Shown: in pieces, positions 1 to 8,919 of the stretch
Numbering within the stretch: position 1 is the stretch's first letter
Layout: each line of letters begins with the position of its first letter
NCBI GenBank assembly: GCA_964567745.1
Contig: CAZMNY010000052.1
Coordinates: 1 to 55,783, forward strand
Direction of reading: 5' to 3'
DNA from: CAZMNY01 sp964567745
GTDB taxonomy: Bacteria; Planctomycetota; Planctomycetia; Pirellulales; Pirellulaceae
DNA: 55,783 nucleotides
Notes under the pieces: model-generated
The model's input: only the letters and a program-made list of their open reading frames with translations
What the model was told of the DNA's origin: nothing
The model's database searches: none
Made by a program: the position numbers and the translations under genes

Positions 1-2
1 TC

Positions 3-326
3 GCCATGCGCGACTTTCTCGATCAGAACAGCGATACCGAAGTCGTCCTGCTGCCTCCGAAGAGTCCCAACTTGAACGCCTACATGGAAAGATGGTTTCG
101 CAGTCTTGAATCCGAGTGCCTCGACCGGATGGTCTTCTTCGGTCAGCGGTCACTCGAGCGAGCTGTTACCAACTTCGTTCAGCATTATCATGGCGAGAGA
201 AACCATCAGGGCCTCGGCAATAAACTGATCGATTCAGAGAAAGGAGTCGGTGCCGTCGCTGGTAAGATCGAGTGCCGCGAACGACTCGGTGGCATGCTGA
301 AGTACTACCACCGACGAGCAGCCTGA
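3..326 (+). CDS. Integrase-type (DDE) transposase, C-terminal part cut by the window edge
   Basis: This is the C-terminal part of an insertion-sequence transposase of the integrase-core (rve) type. The frame is open to the window edge, so the first visible ATG (position 6) is probably internal. The visible part has the PNLNAYMERW motif, whose Glu (about residue 28) fits the last acidic residue of a DDE catalytic triad. It is followed by the SLESECLD and HYHGERNHQGL segments typical of such integrase cores. A 7-bp inverted repeat (325-331 with 339-345, 7-nt loop) covers the stop codon and could be an IS end or a weak terminator. The gene is unrelated in function to the glycan locus and marks its left border. 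Whether it is intact upstream cannot be seen. Confidence 0.8.
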   Translation, partial: AMRDFLDQNSDTEVVLLPPKSPNLNAYMERWFRSLESECLDRMVFFGQRSLERAVTNFVQHYHGERNHQGLGNKLIDSEKGVGAVAGKIECRERLGGMLKYYHRRAA

Positions 327-650
327 TTCGGAGCTGCACCGAATCGTGGTCATTCTGCGGTGAAGGTGCGCGCTCACCGTGGGGCAACTCGATTTCCACG
401 GTCTGAAGGCGGATTTTCCGGTCGATGCTCGACTGAAATCTCGATCGTTTTGTGTTTCGAAAACCTGAGTGTCAAAGAGCTTCGCGTTCGGTTTAGTATT
501 TTGACCCTACGGCCTCAACTGTGGCCTATCTCTCGTCAAGGTGTTATGTTGGTTTGTTGAGTTGCGTGAAAAACCGCCGTCTTGGAAGCACAACGACGTC
601 GGTTGCCCTCTGCCACCCCGCGTTTCGCCGGTCTTGCGAGCGCTTCCAAC
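327..650. other. Intergenic region without recognisable gene
   Basis: This stretch lies between the transposase end and the end of the nucleotide-sugar dehydrogenase on the other strand. Apart from the small inverted repeat at 325-345 I see no convincing gene. Short ORFs here lack family motifs and a good ribosome binding site. It may contain decayed IS sequence. Confidence 0.5.
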
Positions 651-2012
651 TCAGGCCTTCCAGACTTTTGAATCCGCAATCGTGTTGTTCTTCATTGCGT
701 TTCGCGTGTCGACGATCAAAGGCGCGTGCCGGCCAATCATCTCCCAGTCGTAGTCGGAGTGATCTGTTGAAATCAAGATGCAGTCCTGCCCCGACAGATA
801 GTCGGCTGTCAGCGGTTCGCTTGCCAGCCTTGGCACATCGTAGTGCCGCATGTCTGGAAGTGTTTCAATGTGCGGGTCGTTATAGCTGACTATCGCGCCT
901 CGCTCTAAGAGCAACTGCATCAGCTTGAAAGATGGGCTCTCTCTTGGGTCGTCCACATCTTTCTTGTACGCAACACCTAGTATTCCGACTCGGCTGCCCC
1001 GAACAGGTTTCCCCACGTTGTTCAGCGCCTCGGCCACCCGATCAACAACGTACTGAGGCATTCTCGTGTTGATCTCGCCCGCCAACTCAATAAAACGAGT
1101 CGGCATATCGTGGGCTCGCGCGACCCAACTCAAGTAGAATGGGTCAATGGGAATGCAATGCCCGCCTAAGCCCGGGCCTGGGTAGAATGCTTGAAAACCA
1201 AACGGCTTGGTCTTGGCGGCTTCGATCACTTCCCATACGTCGATACCGAGCCGATCGAAGAGCACCTTTAGTTCGTTAACCATCGCGATATTGACGCAAC
1301 GGTATGTGTTTTCAAGGATTTTGCAGGCTTCGGCGACCTCGCAACAGGATACCGGCACCGTCTCTACAACCGCATGGCTATAAAAGCGATCGGCCAATTG
1401 GAGGCTGCATTCATCAATTCCGCCGACGACCTTGGGGATGCTGTCGGCTGAAAAATCGGCGTTGCCCGGGTCTTCGCGTTCCGGGCTATACGCCAAGAAG
1501 AAATCTTGGCCGGCTACCAGGCCGGATTCTCTCAGTATCGGTAGGACAATGTCGCGAGTAGTGCCTGGGTATGTTGTACTCTCCAGAATGACGAGTTGGC
1601 CCTTGCGGATACTTTTGGCGATTTGCTTCGCGGTCGCTTCCACATAACTCAGATCTGGATCACGGCTGCCACTCAGAGGAGTCGGAACACAAATGAGAAC
1701 GACATCGGGTTCGCGCAACCGCGCCATATCAACCGTGGGCTGGAATTGGCCATCTGCCAACCAACCGGCAATCCACTCTCTAGGCACGTGACCTATGTAT
1801 GATTCGCCAGCTTCTAACTGGGCGATCTTGTGGTCGTCGACGTCAAAACCGATCGTCGAGAACCCAGCCGAAATGAACGCCTTGATGAGGGGAAGGCCGA
1901 CGTACCCCAAGCCAACGACGCCCAGCGTTGCTGTCTTGTTCTCGATTCTTTCGCGCAACTCGTTGAAGACGGAAGTTTCAACCGCTTGGGCGTTGTTGTC
2001 ATCTACAGCCAT
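651..2012 (-). CDS. wbpA: Nucleotide sugar dehydrogenase, WbpA-like (UDP-N-acetylglucosamine 6-dehydrogenase)
   Basis: A 453-residue cytoplasmic enzyme of the UDP-glucose/GDP-mannose dehydrogenase family. It would oxidise C6 of a UDP-hexose(NAc) to the uronic acid with two NAD+. The Rossmann motif GLGYVG is at residues 34-39 and the catalytic Cys is residue 286 in GLGGHCIPIDPF. Overall wording (RIENKTATLGVVG, ESTTYPGTT, FYPGPGLGG) is that of the WbpA/UDP-GlcNAc dehydrogenase branch rather than of Ugd. An upstream in-frame ATG at 2030 exists, but the ATG at 2012 has AAGGAAG about 9 nt before it, so I chose 2012. With the WbpB-WbpD and WbpE homologues near 52-55 kb it completes the first steps to a 2,3-diamino-uronic acid. 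It might also supply UDP-GlcA to the epimerase at 8.9 kb; substrate choice is inferred. Confidence 0.88.
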   Translation of the reverse strand: MAVDDNNAQAVETSVFNELRERIENKTATLGVVGLGYVGLPLIKAFISAGFSTIGFDVDDHKIAQLEAGESYIGHVPREWIAGWLADGQFQPTVDMARLREPDVVLICVPTPLSGSRDPDLSYVEATAKQIAKSIRKGQLVILESTTYPGTTRDIVLPILRESGLVAGQDFFLAYSPEREDPGNADFSADSIPKVVGGIDECSLQLADRFYSHAVVETVPVSCCEVAEACKILENTYRCVNIAMVNELKVLFDRLGIDVWEVIEAAKTKPFGFQAFYPGPGLGGHCIPIDPFYLSWVARAHDMPTRFIELAGEINTRMPQYVVDRVAEALNNVGKPVRGSRVGILGVAYKKDVDDPRESPSFKLMQLLLERGAIVSYNDPHIETLPDMRHYDVPRLASEPLTADYLSGQDCILISTDHSDYDWEMIGRHAPLIVDTRNAMKNNTIADSKVWKA

Positions 2013-2291
2013 CAAGGGCTTCCTTCGCATACGTTCGATTCGTTAATTCAAGACAGTCTACGCATCCACAATAGTCGAAACTCTGCACCCGTGCAGCAAA
2101 AACGGGCAACTTGAGTCCGTTGGAGTAAGTGCTGCCTGATGGGAGGCGTTAGAATCGCACAACCCATTGCCGCAAGTGAGAATCGTCGGCCGACCCATCT
2201 CGCGCTCATAGCGCGCGGCACCTTGGCACCTTCATGCAATCGACCGACACTGCAGCAATTGAATCACAACAGGCGTCTCATTCCATTGAGA
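2013..2291. other. Upstream region of the dehydrogenase gene with two short inverted repeats
   Basis: This spacer separates the secreted Gly/Ala-rich protein from wbpA. It contains CTGCAC-CC-GTGCAG (2083-2096), an operator-like inverted repeat about 70 bp before the wbpA start. It also contains a 6-bp hairpin with a triloop (2201-2215). No T-run follows the hairpin on either strand, so I do not call a terminator. No gene is seen. Confidence 0.4.
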
Positions 2292-3086
2292 TCATGGAGC
2301 AAATGGGCTGGCCGCGTTAGGTCGGGAAGTGCTACTTGCTGCGGCCGCTGCTGCGGCCGCGCCAAGCGCACCAACGCCGCCGACTCCACCAGTTCCTCCG
2401 CCACCACCACCGCCACGACCCGAGATGCCAGGGACCAAAGGCGCTGGAAAGGCCTGTGGCAAGCCAATCAAAGCCAAGTCTCGAGCGGGGATCAATGTGA
2501 GAGTCAAATTGTTCGCGAGTTCGTCACCGTCTTGGTTTGTTTCCAACAAACTCGTGAATTGCGTTCGAGGCGAACCAACAGCAACTTCCTGGCGGCCCGA
2601 CGGAAAAACTGCGATCGCAAAAGTGCTGTACAAACCGTTGGAGACTTGATTCGCTGAACGAGCTACCACCGAGTACACAGCATTGGCGGTTAGACCGCTA
2701 ATCTCAAAATGGCCTCGGGCGTCTGAGCGAGTTTGGCCAACGATTCGTCCCTGCTGAATGAAGATCACGTCAATGTGGGCCTCGGACACGAGCTCCAACG
2801 TGTTGGGATCAATCGTCGTGGTCACGCCAACGAGCTTACCTTTCTGATTGAGTCGAATACCGTGAGACCGTTGGTTGAGTGGAAATGACTTTGGCTTGGC
2901 AACCTTGGGCTCCACGTTCGCTCCCGGCTCCCCGTCTGCCTTAGGATCGATCGGCACCTGTTCCGCCTTGGCGGGTTTTGTTTTAGACGCGTCGGGTTTA
3001 TCGGCTTTGTCCTGTGCCAAAGATGCGCTTGAGACTAGCAAAGCTAAGAGACAAACGACGCTCGAGACTGAATTCGCCATCCGCAT
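2292..3086 (-). CDS. Secreted carboxypeptidase-regulatory-like domain protein with Gly/Ala-rich tail
   Basis: A 264-residue exported protein. The start at 3086 is chosen because AGGAG lies 7 nt upstream and a Sec signal peptide (about residues 1-25, ending SSASLAQ) follows at once; a longer frame to 3155 would bury the signal. After a charged Lys/Asp/Pro region comes a Carboxypeptidase-regulatory-like (CarboxypepD_reg) beta-sandwich with VGQTRSDARGHFEISGL and a second part ending near LALIGLPQAFPAPLVPG. The C-terminus is low complexity: a Gly run, then an eight-Ala run, then a Pro/Ser tail. Such domains are common in planctomycete surface proteins. The role is unknown; context suggests an envelope protein made with the EPS system. 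It is divergent from the Wza operon. Confidence 0.8.
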   Translation of the reverse strand: MRMANSVSSVVCLLALLVSSASLAQDKADKPDASKTKPAKAEQVPIDPKADGEPGANVEPKVAKPKSFPLNQRSHGIRLNQKGKLVGVTTTIDPNTLELVSEAHIDVIFIQQGRIVGQTRSDARGHFEISGLTANAVYSVVARSANQVSNGLYSTFAIAVFPSGRQEVAVGSPRTQFTSLLETNQDGDELANNLTLTLIPARDLALIGLPQAFPAPLVPGISGRGGGGGGGTGGVGGVGALGAAAAAAAASSTSRPNAASPFAP

Positions 3087-3132
3087 TTGCCTACTCCTGT
3101 TTTGGAACAACAAGGTGCCGTTTTGTCGTTTC

Positions 3133-3160
3133 ATTTTACCTATTTTCTCAGGCAATGCAA
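3133..3160 (-). promoter_or_regulatory. Predicted sigma70-type promoter of the secreted Gly/Ala-rich protein
   Basis: On the minus strand TTGCAT (3155-3160) and TAAAAT (3133-3138) are separated by 16 nt. Transcription would start near 3126, about 40 nt before the ATG at 3086. This also supports the shorter start of that gene. Confidence 0.5.
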
Positions 3161-3189
3161 AGGCTCAGCCCAGAATGGCTGCTTAGTCA

Positions 3190-3201
3190 AAACGATCGTT
3201 T
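3190..3201. promoter_or_regulatory. 12-bp perfect palindrome in the divergent intergenic region
   Basis: AAACGATCGTTT is a perfect palindrome between the minus-strand secreted protein and the plus-strand lipoprotein/Wza operon. It lies about 65-75 bp upstream of the predicted minus-strand start site. A binding site for a dimeric regulator serving both directions is possible. I know no named factor for it. Confidence 0.35.
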
Positions 3202-3348
3202 CATGGCAGATGACTGATTCTATCGGCAAAACCAGGATTTCCGTTAAATCCTACGCTCTAAATTGGCGATGAACGCTACTGACCTAGGGGGGGTCTGCTC
3301 GCAATTGCGCCATTTGCCCCTCGTTGTGAACTCAGAGGAGCATATCGG

Positions 3349-4269
3349 ATGGTCTCGACACAAAAGACGCCGGTCAGACTAAATGCACCACGGTTTGTCG
3401 TGCTCGCCTGTTTGGTGCTAGGTGCCAGCGGTTGCTCCATGACCAAAGGAGTCCGAGATCACTTTGCCTACAATGATACGACGAATGATTTCGTGATGGG
3501 CTGGCGAAACACTGTCTGGGCGCGGCAGGCCTGGCACAACCAGAAGCACCATTTCGCGGGTCACGCGGAGTTTCACGCCCTGGGTGCTGGTTTTCGAGAT
3601 GGTTACGTTGACGTTGCGACGGGAGGCAGCGGTTGCCCACCGTCCGTACCGCCGAGAAAATACTGGTCGTGGAAGTATCAAACGGCAGAAGGCCAATGCA
3701 AAGTGGCCGCGTGGTTCGAGGGGTTCGCCCACGGAGCTCGAGCCGCCGAAGTCGATGGCGCTGACAACTTCCAGGACATTCAAGTCTCTTATCTGATCGA
3801 GACTCAATACTCGCCTGAATTCCAAGCGGGGCAGATTCCGATTTTGGGGCACGGTGAGTTTGTTGTGCCCGGCGAAGGCCCGCAGGCACCCACTGGTCAA
3901 CCACATCCTGCTGGGCCGATGCCTCCAAGGCAAGGCGATCCCGCGCCCGCCGTGCGGCCTGGTCTCGCGCCGCCCGCCACAACTTGGACACCTCCAACTC
4001 AATACGCGCCGAGGGAGGGAAACGTGGCGCCGTCACGCGACGTTCGCCCAGTCTCTTGGACGCCAGCCCGAAGTGCTGAGATTGATGCTGGGCTCCGCCA
4101 AGCGCCCCGCTCGACTCGGATGCCCGTACCAACGGAGCGATCGCCAACACAAACGGGCGCCAGAGCCGCGAATCAAGGTGCCGCGCCCATCGTTCAACGA
4201 CCGGCCGCAGCGCCCGTTCCCGGTAAGCTGGAACCCGCCCTACCTCAGACCCTGCCCCTTTTCCCGTAA
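3349..4269 (+). CDS. Conserved planctomycete-type lipoprotein, Pro-rich C-terminus
   Basis: A 306-residue predicted lipoprotein. GAGGAG lies 9 nt before the ATG. A hydrophobic signal ends in a lipobox-like LGASGC (Cys about residue 29). The first half has a distinctive aromatic/Gly-rich region (WRNTVWARQAWH, FRDGYVDVATGG, KYWSWKYQ, WFEGFAHGARAAE). The second half, about residues 170-306, is a Pro/Ala/Arg-rich tail likely to be disordered. No enzymatic motif is visible and I recognise no named family. It is the first gene of an operon with the Wza-like export protein (81 nt gap), so it may assist the outer-membrane part of polysaccharide export. Confidence 0.8.
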   Translation: MVSTQKTPVRLNAPRFVVLACLVLGASGCSMTKGVRDHFAYNDTTNDFVMGWRNTVWARQAWHNQKHHFAGHAEFHALGAGFRDGYVDVATGGSGCPPSVPPRKYWSWKYQTAEGQCKVAAWFEGFAHGARAAEVDGADNFQDIQVSYLIETQYSPEFQAGQIPILGHGEFVVPGEGPQAPTGQPHPAGPMPPRQGDPAPAVRPGLAPPATTWTPPTQYAPREGNVAPSRDVRPVSWTPARSAEIDAGLRQAPRSTRMPVPTERSPTQTGARAANQGAAPIVQRPAAAPVPGKLEPALPQTLPLFP

Positions 4270-4350
4270 CTCCTCGCGATTTCCCTCAGTCGTTGCTCCT
4301 CAAGCAACAACCTGTTTGAAAAGAATCGAATCAAACAAAGAGAATTCCCG

Positions 4351-5703
4351 ATGAACAGAACCAATCGAATTCCCGACCATACCCCCGCGACTCGTCAGAC
4401 TTATCCACCGTTTCGGGGTTCGCTCGGAATGCTCTCGATCTGTATTCTGGCTTTGTCGGGCTGCAACTCAGTAATGTCGCCGATTAGCGGCGTTCCATCA
4501 CACCGTTTGCCAGCTCAGTTCCACGCGTCTCCAAAGAATGATCTTGTGCCGGTCGACATCTCACGACTTCGTCAGCCGCCGCCCCGTGAATTTCTTGTCG
4601 GGGGCGGGGACATCCTCGGCATCTACATTGAAACGGTGCTCGGTGCCGCCGATGTACCGCCGCCAGTGCATATGCCAACGATGGGATCTGAACTGCCTCC
4701 GTCGGTAGGCTACCCGATTCCCGTTCGCGAAAACGGCACGATCTCCCTTCCGCTCACGCCACCGATCCAGGTCGGCGGTATGACCTTGCCTCAAATCGAA
4801 AACGTCATCCGGCGGGCATATACCGTCGATCAGAGGATCTTGCCCGCCGGAAAAGATCGCATCATTGTGACGCTCATGCGAAAACGCCGTTACACGGTAA
4901 CGGTGATGAGGCAGGACGGTGGAATTGGCGACGGCGCCACTGAACTCAGCACCCGCGGACAGACCGTCGAGCTCGTCGCCTACAAGAATGACGTGCTCAA
5001 CGCACTTGCTGAAACAGGCGGGCTCCCGGGCCTAAGCGCCAAGAATGAAGTCAAGATTCTCAAGGCAGGCAGGCTGGACGCTCGAAGGCGAGACCAATTC
5101 GTACGCGAATTCTATTCGGTGCCGATCAGCGACAGCTGTCTTTGCCGACCGCCGCTGCCACAGGACCCCGCGGTCATTCGAATCCCATTGCGGCTCCCGC
5201 CAGGCGTGATACCGAACATCCGCACGGAAGACATCGTCCTTGACGACGGTGACATCGTTTACATCGAAAGCCGAGAGCGAGAGGTCTTCTATACCGGCGG
5301 CCTCTTGGGTGGCGGGGAACATCCCTTGCCGAGAGACTATGACCTGGACGTGATCAGCGCACTCGCGCTGGCAGGACAAGGACTCGCCAGCACCACAGCA
5401 TCGGGTGGTGGAGGCCGTGGCGGCATCGGTGGCGGTGGCGGTGGTGCCATCGGTGGCGGAGCAGCGGCGGTGGGCGGCGTGCCGCCAGGGAACCTATTCA
5501 TCCTGAGAGAAACGCCCTGCGGCGATCAAATCACGATCGCGGTCGATTTGAATCGCGCTATCAACTCACCCAAAGCGAGGCCGTTGATCCAACCGGGCGA
5601 CATCCTAATCCTGCAATACAAACCCGAAGAAGAAATCCTCAACTTCGGACTTGGCACCTTCTTCACCTTCGGCATCGGACAATTGCTCCAGAATAACAAT
5701 TAG
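4351..5703 (+). CDS. wza: Polysaccharide export outer-membrane lipoprotein (Wza-like, SLBB domains)
   Basis: A 450-residue lipoprotein of the Wza/polysaccharide biosynthesis-export family, expected to form the export channel. The signal ends in lipobox LALSGC. A Poly_export domain starts near residue 75 (GGDILGIYIE) and runs through the VGGMTLPQIE helix region. Two SLBB-type regions follow (VELVAYKNDVLNALAETGG; EREVFYTGGLLGGGEHPL). Inside the second is a Gly-rich insertion at about residues 350-375 that is not typical of Wza. The C-terminus ends in a hydrophobic stretch. It is second in the plus-strand envelope operon. The cluster also has Wzm/Wzt 43 kb away but no visible Wzc, so the partner in the inner membrane is inferred to be the ABC transporter. 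Confidence 0.88.
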   Translation: MNRTNRIPDHTPATRQTYPPFRGSLGMLSICILALSGCNSVMSPISGVPSHRLPAQFHASPKNDLVPVDISRLRQPPPREFLVGGGDILGIYIETVLGAADVPPPVHMPTMGSELPPSVGYPIPVRENGTISLPLTPPIQVGGMTLPQIENVIRRAYTVDQRILPAGKDRIIVTLMRKRRYTVTVMRQDGGIGDGATELSTRGQTVELVAYKNDVLNALAETGGLPGLSAKNEVKILKAGRLDARRRDQFVREFYSVPISDSCLCRPPLPQDPAVIRIPLRLPPGVIPNIRTEDIVLDDGDIVYIESREREVFYTGGLLGGGEHPLPRDYDLDVISALALAGQGLASTTASGGGGRGGIGGGGGGAIGGGAAAVGGVPPGNLFILRETPCGDQITIAVDLNRAINSPKARPLIQPGDILILQYKPEEEILNFGLGTFFTFGIGQLLQNNN

Positions 5704-5771
5704 TAACGATGCCACGGAAAGAAAAGCATAGGGCGGAAGACACCGCCGCGCGATAACTTGAGGCTGGGACG

Positions 5772-7718
5772 ATGAAATACCACTCACTAAACAACCCCTC
5801 GATCGCGAACGCGATTGCGATCGTATTGTTGGCCGTCGTCGGGGCGTCGCCAGCTCAAGCGGTTCATGGCGCTCAAAACGGCGATCGGAGTTCATCGCGT
5901 CGCCGTAGCCAAGGTGTGGAAACAACAGTCAACAAGGTGCAGTCACGTACGGCTCGCCCAGCGTCTCGTTCCATGAACTCAGTTCGGCGAACGGATCCAG
6001 CCCCTATTGTTTCGGCACCCATCGTCTCAGCGCCAATCGTTGTCGCCAAACCCAAGTCATTGCCGCAGCATATCGGCTCACTGCTGCGAAAAATCGGGGG
6101 ACCGCACAAATCTCAAACCTCCGAAAGGAAGAACTCAAGGTCCGAACCGACGCGTCGAGGCAAGCCTGCACCGATTATTCAGGGCGACGTCGCTCACGCG
6201 TCACAGCGCCGTGCTGAGGCAGGGGCTGCCCCCAAGGAAACAGCTCAGGCCGCATCCGCAACAAGGCCGGGCGAAGCGACCGTGCCCCCTGGCAAACTTG
6301 CGCCGATAGCGCCCTCGCCCACAATCGCCTTCGATTTTGAACGCCCCCTGCAGACAAACACAACCAACGAACTCGCCAAGCGAATGCCAGTGGCTAGGTC
6401 GACTAACGCAAGTCCGCGAGGCCAAGAGGCGAACAAGACCACCGCATCGAAAGCCGCCAAGGCCGACCCTCTGACAAAAGCCACCGCGCCCAAAGCCAAG
6501 CCGTTTGTGGCCGTGACACGACCAGACTCGCCCTCGACTCGCGCGGCGATAATGAAGCCGTTTTCACCGCCCACTGCGCAGCCAACTCGCGATCTGGCAA
6601 CTCGCGATCTAGTCTCGTCACGACGAAAAGCCGATCGGTCGCCGGTGGTGCCTTCACCCCCGAAAACAAATACCGCAAATGGGCTCGCGAAAGAAATCGC
6701 TCGAGAGGCGATTACCGACAAGAGCGTCAGCAACAAGAGTGTTGCCAAGAAGGCCGTCGCGCGAAAAACGGACGCGGAGAATCAGGAGAGCGGCAAGGAG
6801 AAAACGGCGGCGTCCAGAGTATTCAAGAAGGGGCCGCTTACACAGCCGCGAAAGACCGAGTTCAACCTGCTCACTCAACGTCTCCCTTTGCAAGCAGAGC
6901 CGAAGTCGCGAGCCAGCAACCGTTCCCAGTTTGCTCTGCTTGAACCGAAGGAACCGAAGCAACTCGCGAGGCCGACTCGAGCCGAACCGAAGCCGATTGA
7001 GCATTCATCCAAGCCACTACCGACGCTGCTATCGATCAATAAGAAAAGCGTTCAACCGATCGAACGGGTCGCGCGCCAAGGACGCTACGCCGCACCGACT
7101 CAGTCGTCAGTTACACGCCTGGCAACGACCCAACATGAGACAAGTCGCTTGCAGCCGCGGTCGTCGCCTCGGCCTACGGCGCTCCAGGACAGCGATCCTC
7201 ATCGGACTCGCGCACCAAGTCAGCACGGCGTGGCGGGCGGAAGGGGAGCCGCTGTGCTTCGTTCGTTCCAGCCAATTACCCCAAAGTCCAAACCGATTCA
7301 ACTTGCCCTGTCGTCATTACATCACCTGCGGCTGACAGCGCCGGTTGCCAGAATCGAAGTTGGCGACCCGACCGTTTGTGAAGTCTTTCGACACTCGTCG
7401 CGACAGATCAGTCTCGTTGGCAAACGCACCGGCGAGACAATGGTGACGCTCCACAATGGAAGCGGTCGACCTACCGTTGCGTATCGAGTTCAAGTTGGAA
7501 GCGGACGAAGCGTTGCCGACAATGCGGCAAGCGAACAGCAACTGGAAGAAATGCTCGCCGGGATGTATCCCGACAGCCATATTTCATTGACCAACGAGAG
7601 CCAGAAACTTGTGGTGCGAGGCGATCCGCAAGACGATGCTCAGGCCGTCCAGATTATCAGTCTGATTAGAAGCCTGCGACTGGTTCCCGTCGTCGATCGC
7701 CTCAAAGTTCAACGATAG
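5772..7718 (+). CDS. Secretin/pilus assembly N-domain protein with long disordered region
   Basis: A 648-residue exported protein (signal peptide about 1-30, ASPAQA; GAGG-like site before the ATG). About residues 35-500 are low complexity, rich in Lys, Pro, Ala, Arg, Ser and Thr, with near-repeats such as PIVSAPIVSAPIV. The C-terminal 140 residues form a T2SS/T3SS pilus-assembly N domain (PF13629 type), with LRLTAPVARIEVGDPTVCEV and QISLVGKRTGETMVTL, and a following BON/secretin-N0-like part. Full CpaC-type secretins continue into a barrel, which is absent here, so it is not a secretin itself. Context (Wza before, BBP7 after) suggests a periplasmic scaffold or cell-wall contact protein of the export machine. 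Confidence 0.78.
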   Translation: MKYHSLNNPSIANAIAIVLLAVVGASPAQAVHGAQNGDRSSSRRRSQGVETTVNKVQSRTARPASRSMNSVRRTDPAPIVSAPIVSAPIVVAKPKSLPQHIGSLLRKIGGPHKSQTSERKNSRSEPTRRGKPAPIIQGDVAHASQRRAEAGAAPKETAQAASATRPGEATVPPGKLAPIAPSPTIAFDFERPLQTNTTNELAKRMPVARSTNASPRGQEANKTTASKAAKADPLTKATAPKAKPFVAVTRPDSPSTRAAIMKPFSPPTAQPTRDLATRDLVSSRRKADRSPVVPSPPKTNTANGLAKEIAREAITDKSVSNKSVAKKAVARKTDAENQESGKEKTAASRVFKKGPLTQPRKTEFNLLTQRLPLQAEPKSRASNRSQFALLEPKEPKQLARPTRAEPKPIEHSSKPLPTLLSINKKSVQPIERVARQGRYAAPTQSSVTRLATTQHETSRLQPRSSPRPTALQDSDPHRTRAPSQHGVAGGRGAAVLRSFQPITPKSKPIQLALSSLHHLRLTAPVARIEVGDPTVCEVFRHSSRQISLVGKRTGETMVTLHNGSGRPTVAYRVQVGSGRSVADNAASEQQLEEMLAGMYPDSHISLTNESQKLVVRGDPQDDAQAVQIISLIRSLRLVPVVDRLKVQR

Positions 7719-7748
7719 CTCACAGCATGTGTTCGAAGGAATGAACCG

Positions 7749-8903
7749 ATGATCCGCCAACAGTCCCATCGCCAAATTCTCGCCCCGGTTCGCGCTACCT
7801 CAAGGCCGAGCTCCTCGCGAGTGGCCCGTGGCCTAGCATCACTCACGCTAGTGGTTGTTTTTTCGATTGGCTCACAAGCTATGGCTCAGATTGCACCTGA
7901 CGGCCAAGCCCCAGCCGATCACGGCCCGGATGCGATTGAGTTCGACATTGTCGGCGGGCCGCCCACGCAATCGCCTGAGTTCGAATTCGGCGCCGCCCCG
8001 AACATGCTCGACAACCCCGATACTTTCTTCTTTTCGGGACATGGCACCACAACCTGTTGCGGCGATTGCCCCCCGGCTTGGCGAGCCCGAGTGGAAGCGC
8101 TGTCGCTTAACTACGAGCACAACAATGGCGTCTCCTTGTCCGATCATTTTTTCTTGCGTGATTTTGGCTACGAAAACGGAGCTCGCGTCAGCCTTATTCG
8201 TCATATTGACTGTCTTGATGCCTGGGAGCTGGCCTATGTTGGACCCTATGAATGGCATGAGTTTGGTCATTTTAACGGTGTCGGACTAACGACTCCGCTC
8301 AACGCAACCGCGCCGGTCAGTATCAGCGAATTCGTCAACGCCACGCAACACAGCCAATCCTATCGCACTCGACTCAACAGCGGCGAATTAAATCGTCGCT
8401 GGTATGGTTGGGACGTGATCTCCACTCTAGCGGGTGTTCGCTACATCAACATTGACGAGGTCTACCGGTTCGATTCAATTGGGCAGACGAGCACGGGCGA
8501 GTTGCGCGTCGAGAATACCAACAACTTGTTCGGCCCGCAGGTCGGCATGGAACTCATGTACCCGATCGGCCATTGGATGACGTCGATGTCGGTCAAAGGA
8601 GCTTTGCTGCTCAATGCGGCTGATGGTTCGTTCTTCCTGCGGAACAACGGAGTCGTTGAGATCGACAACTCGGATGACGATTTCGAGTTGGGGTCGCTGA
8701 TCGAGCTAAGCTACGGCTTTTCCTACCAACTCACTCCAGCCATCAAGCTACGCGGCGGCTACGAGTTCTGGTGGATCAACGGAGTGGCGCTCGTGCCTGG
8801 CCAAATTGCCAACCCGCTCACCCGCTCGACTGGCCGCCACACAGACCGCAACGAAGACGTCGTTTACCACGGTGCCACGGCGGGCCTCGAGATCATATGG
8901 TAG
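7749..8903 (+). CDS. BBP7 family outer-membrane beta-barrel protein
   Basis: A 384-residue protein of the planctomycete BBP7 outer-membrane beta-barrel family. AAGGA lies 8 nt before the ATG. The signal peptide ends about residue 46 (GSQAMA). A Cys-rich segment (TTCCGDCPPAW) precedes the barrel start RVEALSLNYEHNNG. Alternating aromatic strands, GVRYINIDEVYRFDS, and the final strand GATAGLEIIW with a terminal aromatic residue fit a barrel. It is last in the plus-strand operon and ends 16 nt from the convergent epimerase gene. The function is unknown; an outer-membrane pore or anchor accompanying the EPS channel is a reasonable guess. Confidence 0.85.
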   Translation: MIRQQSHRQILAPVRATSRPSSSRVARGLASLTLVVVFSIGSQAMAQIAPDGQAPADHGPDAIEFDIVGGPPTQSPEFEFGAAPNMLDNPDTFFFSGHGTTTCCGDCPPAWRARVEALSLNYEHNNGVSLSDHFFLRDFGYENGARVSLIRHIDCLDAWELAYVGPYEWHEFGHFNGVGLTTPLNATAPVSISEFVNATQHSQSYRTRLNSGELNRRWYGWDVISTLAGVRYINIDEVYRFDSIGQTSTGELRVENTNNLFGPQVGMELMYPIGHWMTSMSVKGALLLNAADGSFFLRNNGVVEIDNSDDDFELGSLIELSYGFSYQLTPAIKLRGGYEFWWINGVALVPGQIANPLTRSTGRHTDRNEDVVYHGATAGLEIIW

Positions 8904-8919
8904 GAGGCGCGACCTCGAC

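Noticed and set aside
2329..2649. Plus-strand ORF with Ala and Pro runs
   Set aside because: It is the antisense shadow of the Gly/Ala-rich coding tail of the secreted protein at 2292-3086; no ribosome site or family.
3374..4150. 258-codon minus-strand ORF
   Set aside because: Antisense to the lipoprotein gene, composition Arg/Ala/Ser-rich as expected for a shadow in GC-rich DNA.
6245..6748. 167-codon minus-strand ORF with hydrophobic stretches
   Set aside because: Antisense to the low-complexity arm of the 648-aa protein; the apparent hydrophobicity comes from the reverse of Lys/Ala-rich codons.
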